Origin: an uncultured Clostridia bacterium
Lineage (GTDB): Bacteria > Bacillota > Clostridia > Oscillospirales > Acutalibacteraceae
Direction: 5' to 3'
DNA: 9,343 bases
Assembly: GCA_946497265.1 (NCBI GenBank)
Contig: CAMMKL010000070.1
Span: 1 to 9,343, forward strand
Each line of letters begins with the position of its first letter. Within the stretch, counting starts at the first letter, position 1. A model generated the notes under the pieces. The model searched no databases. It was not told where the DNA came from and was given only the letters and a program-made list of their open reading frames with translations. The position numbers and the translations under genes are program-made. Shown one piece after another: positions 6,773-9,343 of this stretch.

Positions 6773-8615
6773 AATATCCAAACGGGTAATTGCCGCCGTT
6801 TTGCCAATTGCTGTCTTGGGGCTGCGTGTTGTTGGTGTTGGTTGGTACGGATTCCTGCAGGGTAACCTCGACGGTTTCTTGCCGGTTATCGCGCAGAACG
6901 GTGATGAGGATCGTATCCCCAACGTTGTAATTTTTGAGTACCGCCTTTACCTCATCCGCTGTACTCACATCCGTCCCCTCTACCGAAATGATGCAGTCGC
7001 CGATCTTCAGGCCGGCTTTTTCGGCCGCGCCGCCGGCCGTAACCTGTTGAATATAAACACCGGTCTGCCCTACCCGGTACATCATCGCCTGCTGCGGCGT
7101 TGTGATGTCAAGCAGGGAAACGCCAAGCTGCACCCGGCCTTTCACATAACCGTACTGCTGCAGTTGCTGCGCAACCTCCCTTACCGTATTCACTGGAATG
7201 GCGAAACCGAGCCCCTCCACTGGGGTACCGTCCTCGGCTGAAGAACTTTTCGCCACCACCATGCCGATCAACTCCCCATTTCCGTTAAAAAGGCCGCCGC
7301 CTGAATTGCCGGGGTTAATCGCCGCATTGGTCTGCAATAGGGTCATTGTTTGGCCGTCTATGGTAATCTGGCGGTCGAGCGCGCTTACAATCCCATTGGT
7401 CACGGTACCACCCAATTGGCCAAGCGGATTGCCGATGGCGACAGCAGTTTCGCCTACCTGCAGGGTAGAAGAATCTCCCAATGTGGCGGGCTGCAAGTTG
7501 GTGGCGTCGATCTTGATTAGGGCAACGTCTGTTTCACTGTCGGTCCCAATCAAAGTTGCGTCATAGCTTTCCCCGCTTTTTAGAGTAACGGTAATCTTGT
7601 CGGCCCCATCAATGACGTGGTTATTGGTAAGAATATAACCGTTTGCATCGATAATAACGCCGCGTCCCGCGCCCTGCTGGATGAATTGCTGCATGAAATT
7701 GTTGGTAACCACTCCTTCGGTGACGATCTCAACTACCGAATTCTGCGCTTTGGCCGCGATCTCCGCTACGGAAAGCTCGCTGCCGTTGGAGGCGGTTGGG
7801 GTAACCGGCGTCCCCCCTTGATTCATATTCAGGCTGCTGGAAGCGGAATGGTTGTTTTGGTTTCCAAGGCGGTAACCCAAAATTCCTCCTCCAATGCCTA
7901 CGCCGCCAGCTACTACCACACACAGCGCCATAAAGATAGCCGCTGCTTTTTTGGTCAGGAAGCGCTCCTTGGGCTGCTTCGGCTTTCTTTCCTTTTTCTT
8001 TTTTACCGGGGCAGCCGTCTGAGCTGCTTGGAACGTCTGCTGATATGTGTGTTGATAGGAGCTTTGAGGATAGCCCGCCTGCTGTTGGTAAGGCGCCTGC
8101 CCGGGCCGGCCTTGGTAACGATTGGCTTGTTGGTACGGCACTTGTCCGGTTGCTCCCGGCTGCTGATAGGAACCGTAATACTTCTGGTAGGCCTGCTGTT
8201 GATAACCCGTATAGGCCGGTTGTCCGGAGGCTGACGATGGATTTGCAGGCTGTTGGGCAGCGGTTTGGTTCTGTGCATTTCTTGCGCTCCAAGCATACGT
8301 TGTGTAGTTTTCCGGATTGGCCCCAGATGAATAAGCATTCATTTCCTCCGGTTTTGCATCCGTCTGCTCCTGTGTTGATGCTTCTTGTTGATTCTGTACG
8401 GGGGAATTGGAATGGTCCTCAGTCGGTAAAGTCGTTTCCTCCGCCGTAACCCCTTGTGCGGCTTCTTCTGTAGAGGATTTGCTTTCTTCGAAAACAGCCG
8501 ACTGTATTACGTCTGATTCCTGCGCCCGGAACGTAGAATTGGTTTCCATATTGTCCTGAGATTCCACATGGTTTTCTGTGTTTTGATTTTCTTTTCTTTC
8601 GTTATATTCACACAT
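6771..8615 (-). CDS. htrA: Membrane-anchored HtrA/DegP-type serine protease (S1C family) with PDZ domain
   Basis: This 614-residue envelope quality-control protease should cleave misfolded exported proteins outside the membrane. Residues 1-95 are acidic and polar; about 130-200 are Tyr/Gln/Pro/Gly-rich; 205-222 are Lys/Arg-rich; and one membrane segment spans about 224-247, so the first 220 residues should lie in the cytoplasm. The trypsin-like domain covers about 285-480, with triad His333 (TNNHVIDGA), Asp363 (ETDVALIKID) and Ser438 (NPGNSGGG). A single PDZ domain spans about 492-588, followed by an Asn/Gln-rich tail. The cytoplasmic part is much longer than in Bacillus HtrA. The stretch before the His loop reads GAGRGVII, where the family usually has GSGVI, so a Ser is replaced by Arg318; the triad is intact. 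The ATG at 8615 has AGGAGG with an 8-nt spacer. It appears monocistronic and follows a long, structured non-coding stretch. No CssRS-like regulator genes are in view. Confidence 0.93.
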   Translation of the reverse strand: MCEYNERKENQNTENHVESQDNMETNSTFRAQESDVIQSAVFEESKSSTEEAAQGVTAEETTLPTEDHSNSPVQNQQEASTQEQTDAKPEEMNAYSSGANPENYTTYAWSARNAQNQTAAQQPANPSSASGQPAYTGYQQQAYQKYYGSYQQPGATGQVPYQQANRYQGRPGQAPYQQQAGYPQSSYQHTYQQTFQAAQTAAPVKKKKERKPKQPKERFLTKKAAAIFMALCVVVAGGVGIGGGILGYRLGNQNNHSASSSLNMNQGGTPVTPTASNGSELSVAEIAAKAQNSVVEIVTEGVVTNNFMQQFIQQGAGRGVIIDANGYILTNNHVIDGADKITVTLKSGESYDATLIGTDSETDVALIKIDATNLQPATLGDSSTLQVGETAVAIGNPLGQLGGTVTNGIVSALDRQITIDGQTMTLLQTNAAINPGNSGGGLFNGNGELIGMVVAKSSSAEDGTPVEGLGFAIPVNTVREVAQQLQQYGYVKGRVQLGVSLLDITTPQQAMMYRVGQTGVYIQQVTAGGAAEKAGLKIGDCIISVEGTDVSTADEVKAVLKNYNVGDTILITVLRDNRQETVEVTLQESVPTNTNNTQPQDSNWQNGGNYPFGY

Positions 8616-8695
8616 TTTAAATGCCTCCTAACTAGATTGTGCCTGTTTTTCTTACTGTCATAAGCATACCTAAGGTAAGTGATGGATTTTTGAAA

Positions 8696-8763
8696 ACGAT
8701 ATGAAGTAAGGCTGAAGGATATGCAAATAAAATATGAACGCAGCCTCTCTTTATTAATATCGT
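8696..8763 (-). ncRNA. Candidate structured leader element upstream of htrA
   Basis: Nested arms pair in order: ACGATAT with ATATCGT (8696-8702 with 8757-8763), a short GAAG/CTTT helix with one wobble, then AGGCTG with CAGCCT (8709-8714 with 8741-8746) around an AT-rich apical loop. It lies about 80-150 bp upstream of the htrA ATG. It does not match a riboswitch class I recognise. The folding is judged by eye, and the AT-rich arms could arise by chance. Confidence 0.35.
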
Positions 8764-8848
8764 ATAGCGGGGGATAAATTCGTTTAGGAAATCCATTCAG
8801 CCTATGATCCGCTCTGCAAAAATCAGAACAAACGAATAGCTGGCTTGT

Positions 8849-8876
8849 CACGAAAGGGCAATTCGTGTGTTTGCCC
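8849..8876. ncRNA. Candidate compact H-type pseudoknot
   Basis: Two perfect 6-bp helices interlock. CACGAA (8849-8854) pairs with TTCGTG (8862-8867), and GGGCAA (8856-8861) pairs with TTGCCC (8871-8876). The connecting loops are 1, 0 and 3 nt, short but compatible with coaxial stacking of 6-bp helices. The arms could instead be mutually exclusive hairpins. The strand is uncertain; minus is more likely because it would then lie in the htrA leader. Confidence 0.35.
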
Positions 8877-8915
8877 ACAGTCCTTTTCTTTTGAGCAGAA
8901 GCAGTACAAATGTAT

Positions 8916-8921
8916 ATTATA
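8916..8921 (-). promoter_or_regulatory. Candidate -10 box for a long htrA leader transcript
   Basis: The minus strand reads TATAAT at 8921-8916, but no good -35 hexamer stands 16-18 bp upstream. If used, transcription would start near 8909 and give a leader of almost 300 nt containing all the inverted repeats between 8696 and 8876. Confidence 0.3.
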
Positions 8922-8962
8922 AAATGGTCGATCCCCATCTTTCCTTTTTCCCCGTATTAGCA

Positions 8963-8998
8963 AAAAGGGAGTTTTCACTAGCGTGATAACTCCCTTTT
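8963..8998 (-). terminator. Terminator downstream of the right-edge gene
   Basis: An 11-bp stem (AAAAGGGAGTT, 8963-8973, with AACTCCCTTTT, 8988-8998) continues past one T-T mismatch into a 4-bp stem (TCAC 8975-8978 with GTGA 8983-8986) and a 4-nt loop. The minus strand ends in five T (8966-8962). It lies about 115 bp after the stop of the right-edge gene and isolates htrA from it. It may also act on the plus strand. Confidence 0.85.
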
Positions 8999-9113
8999 GG
9001 TTTATATGCTCTTGCAAAAGTTTCGTTCCGACAAGCGCGTTTGGATCAGATCTCAATCCAAGAGGTGCCGTTAGGTCCGGGTTATGCTTACAAACTGCAA
9101 AACATCATTTTAC

Positions 9114-9343
9114 TCATAAAAACGAACGAATATCTATGGCAAGCTTTTCCTCCAGATTAATCAGCCTTTTGGTTATATCCTTAGAGACCTCATCGGCCGC
9201 TTTGTATTGATTCAAATATTTGTTTAGAGATTTGACACCCATATTACAGCCATCGGTTATCAAATCGGCAATCGTGGCATCGGACTCATGCATCACCAAA
9301 GTCGGATCGTAGCCATGTCGTTCTGTGAGCCAAGGAGTTGCAA
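9114..9343 (-). CDS. Unrecognised small helical protein, C-terminal part (start outside window)
   Basis: The frame is open to the right edge and stops at TGA 9116-9114, giving 75 visible residues. I do not recognise a family. The sequence looks like a real protein: after an ATPWLTERHGYDPT stretch it becomes strongly helical, with DATIADLITDGCNMG, then an amphipathic run containing SLNKYLNQYK, and DITKRLINLEEKLAIDI before the end SFL. Heptad-like spacing of Leu and Ile suggests a helical bundle or short coiled coil. It has one Cys and no membrane segment. A start inside the window at ATG 9293 or TTG 9299 is possible, but neither has a Shine-Dalgarno, so I treat the gene as entering from outside. 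A terminator lies about 115 bp downstream. Confidence 0.6.
   Translation of the reverse strand, partial: ATPWLTERHGYDPTLVMHESDATIADLITDGCNMGVKSLNKYLNQYKAADEVSKDITKRLINLEEKLAIDIRSFL

Larger units (their letters stand above)
8616..9113. other. Non-coding stretch between the right-edge gene and htrA, rich in inverted repeats
   Basis: No convincing gene was found in these roughly 500 bp. It holds a terminator (8963-8998), a perfect TATAAT on the minus strand (8921-8916) and several nested or overlapping inverted repeats between 8696 and 8876, listed separately. It also contains an 11-bp interrupted palindrome, TACCTAAGGTA (8667-8677), and a 6-bp hairpin TTGGAT/ATCCAA (9041-9046 with 9056-9061). 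The stretch probably includes the htrA promoter and leader. Confidence 0.55.

Noticed and set aside
7617..8234. Plus-strand 205-residue frame with Leu/Arg-rich ending
   Set aside because: It is antisense to htrA, whose triad and PDZ domain establish the coding strand.
8507..8938. Minus-strand 143-residue frame overlapping the start of htrA
   Set aside because: It has no domain, no good start, overlaps the well-supported htrA start in another frame, and crosses the inverted-repeat region.

Overview
The window reads as a chromosomal stretch of a low-to-moderate GC Firmicute, most likely a clostridial, Ruminococcaceae/Oscillospiraceae-like anaerobe. This rests on strong AGGAGG-type ribosome binding sites, a DUF1540 Cys-rich miniprotein, an azlCD pair, a membrane-anchored S1C (HtrA) protease with a long disordered cytoplasmic N-terminus, and a LysM protein with a Pro/Ser/Glu/Gln linker. 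I cannot name a species.

Layout. Positions 1-537 (+) hold the 3' end of a cell-wall-binding protein: twelve 18-bp repeats coding PSEPSQ, then two LysM domains and a strong terminator. Everything else of substance is on the minus strand. Read in transcription order from the right edge, there is: an unrecognised helical protein entering from beyond the window (stop at 9114); about 500 bp of non-coding DNA with a terminator and a dense set of inverted repeats; htrA (8615-6771) with a composite-hairpin terminator; a DUF1540 miniprotein (6553-6368) with its own terminator; a consensus-like promoter overlapped by a 12-bp palindrome; the apparent operon azlC-azlD-rlmD (6164-3698); and a single-polypeptide MmeI-like (Type IIL) restriction-modification enzyme (3586-797).

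How the genes work together. azlC and azlD overlap by 4 bases (TTGA) and should form the two subunits of a branched-chain amino acid exporter. rlmD follows after 14 bp with its own Shine-Dalgarno, so a 23S rRNA m5U methyltransferase seems to be co-expressed with the exporter. The restriction-modification gene is codirectional, 97 bp further on, lower in GC than rlmD, and internally mosaic: the target-recognition part is AT-rich and the C-terminal tail is host-like in GC. The other genes appear to be independent housekeeping or envelope functions.

I found no convincing new multi-gene system. The observations most worth a second look are the structured non-coding region upstream of htrA, including a candidate compact H-type pseudoknot; the mosaic Type IIL enzyme; the palindrome over the azlC promoter; and the unrecognised partial protein at the right edge. 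No tRNA, rRNA, CRISPR array or insertion sequence was seen.
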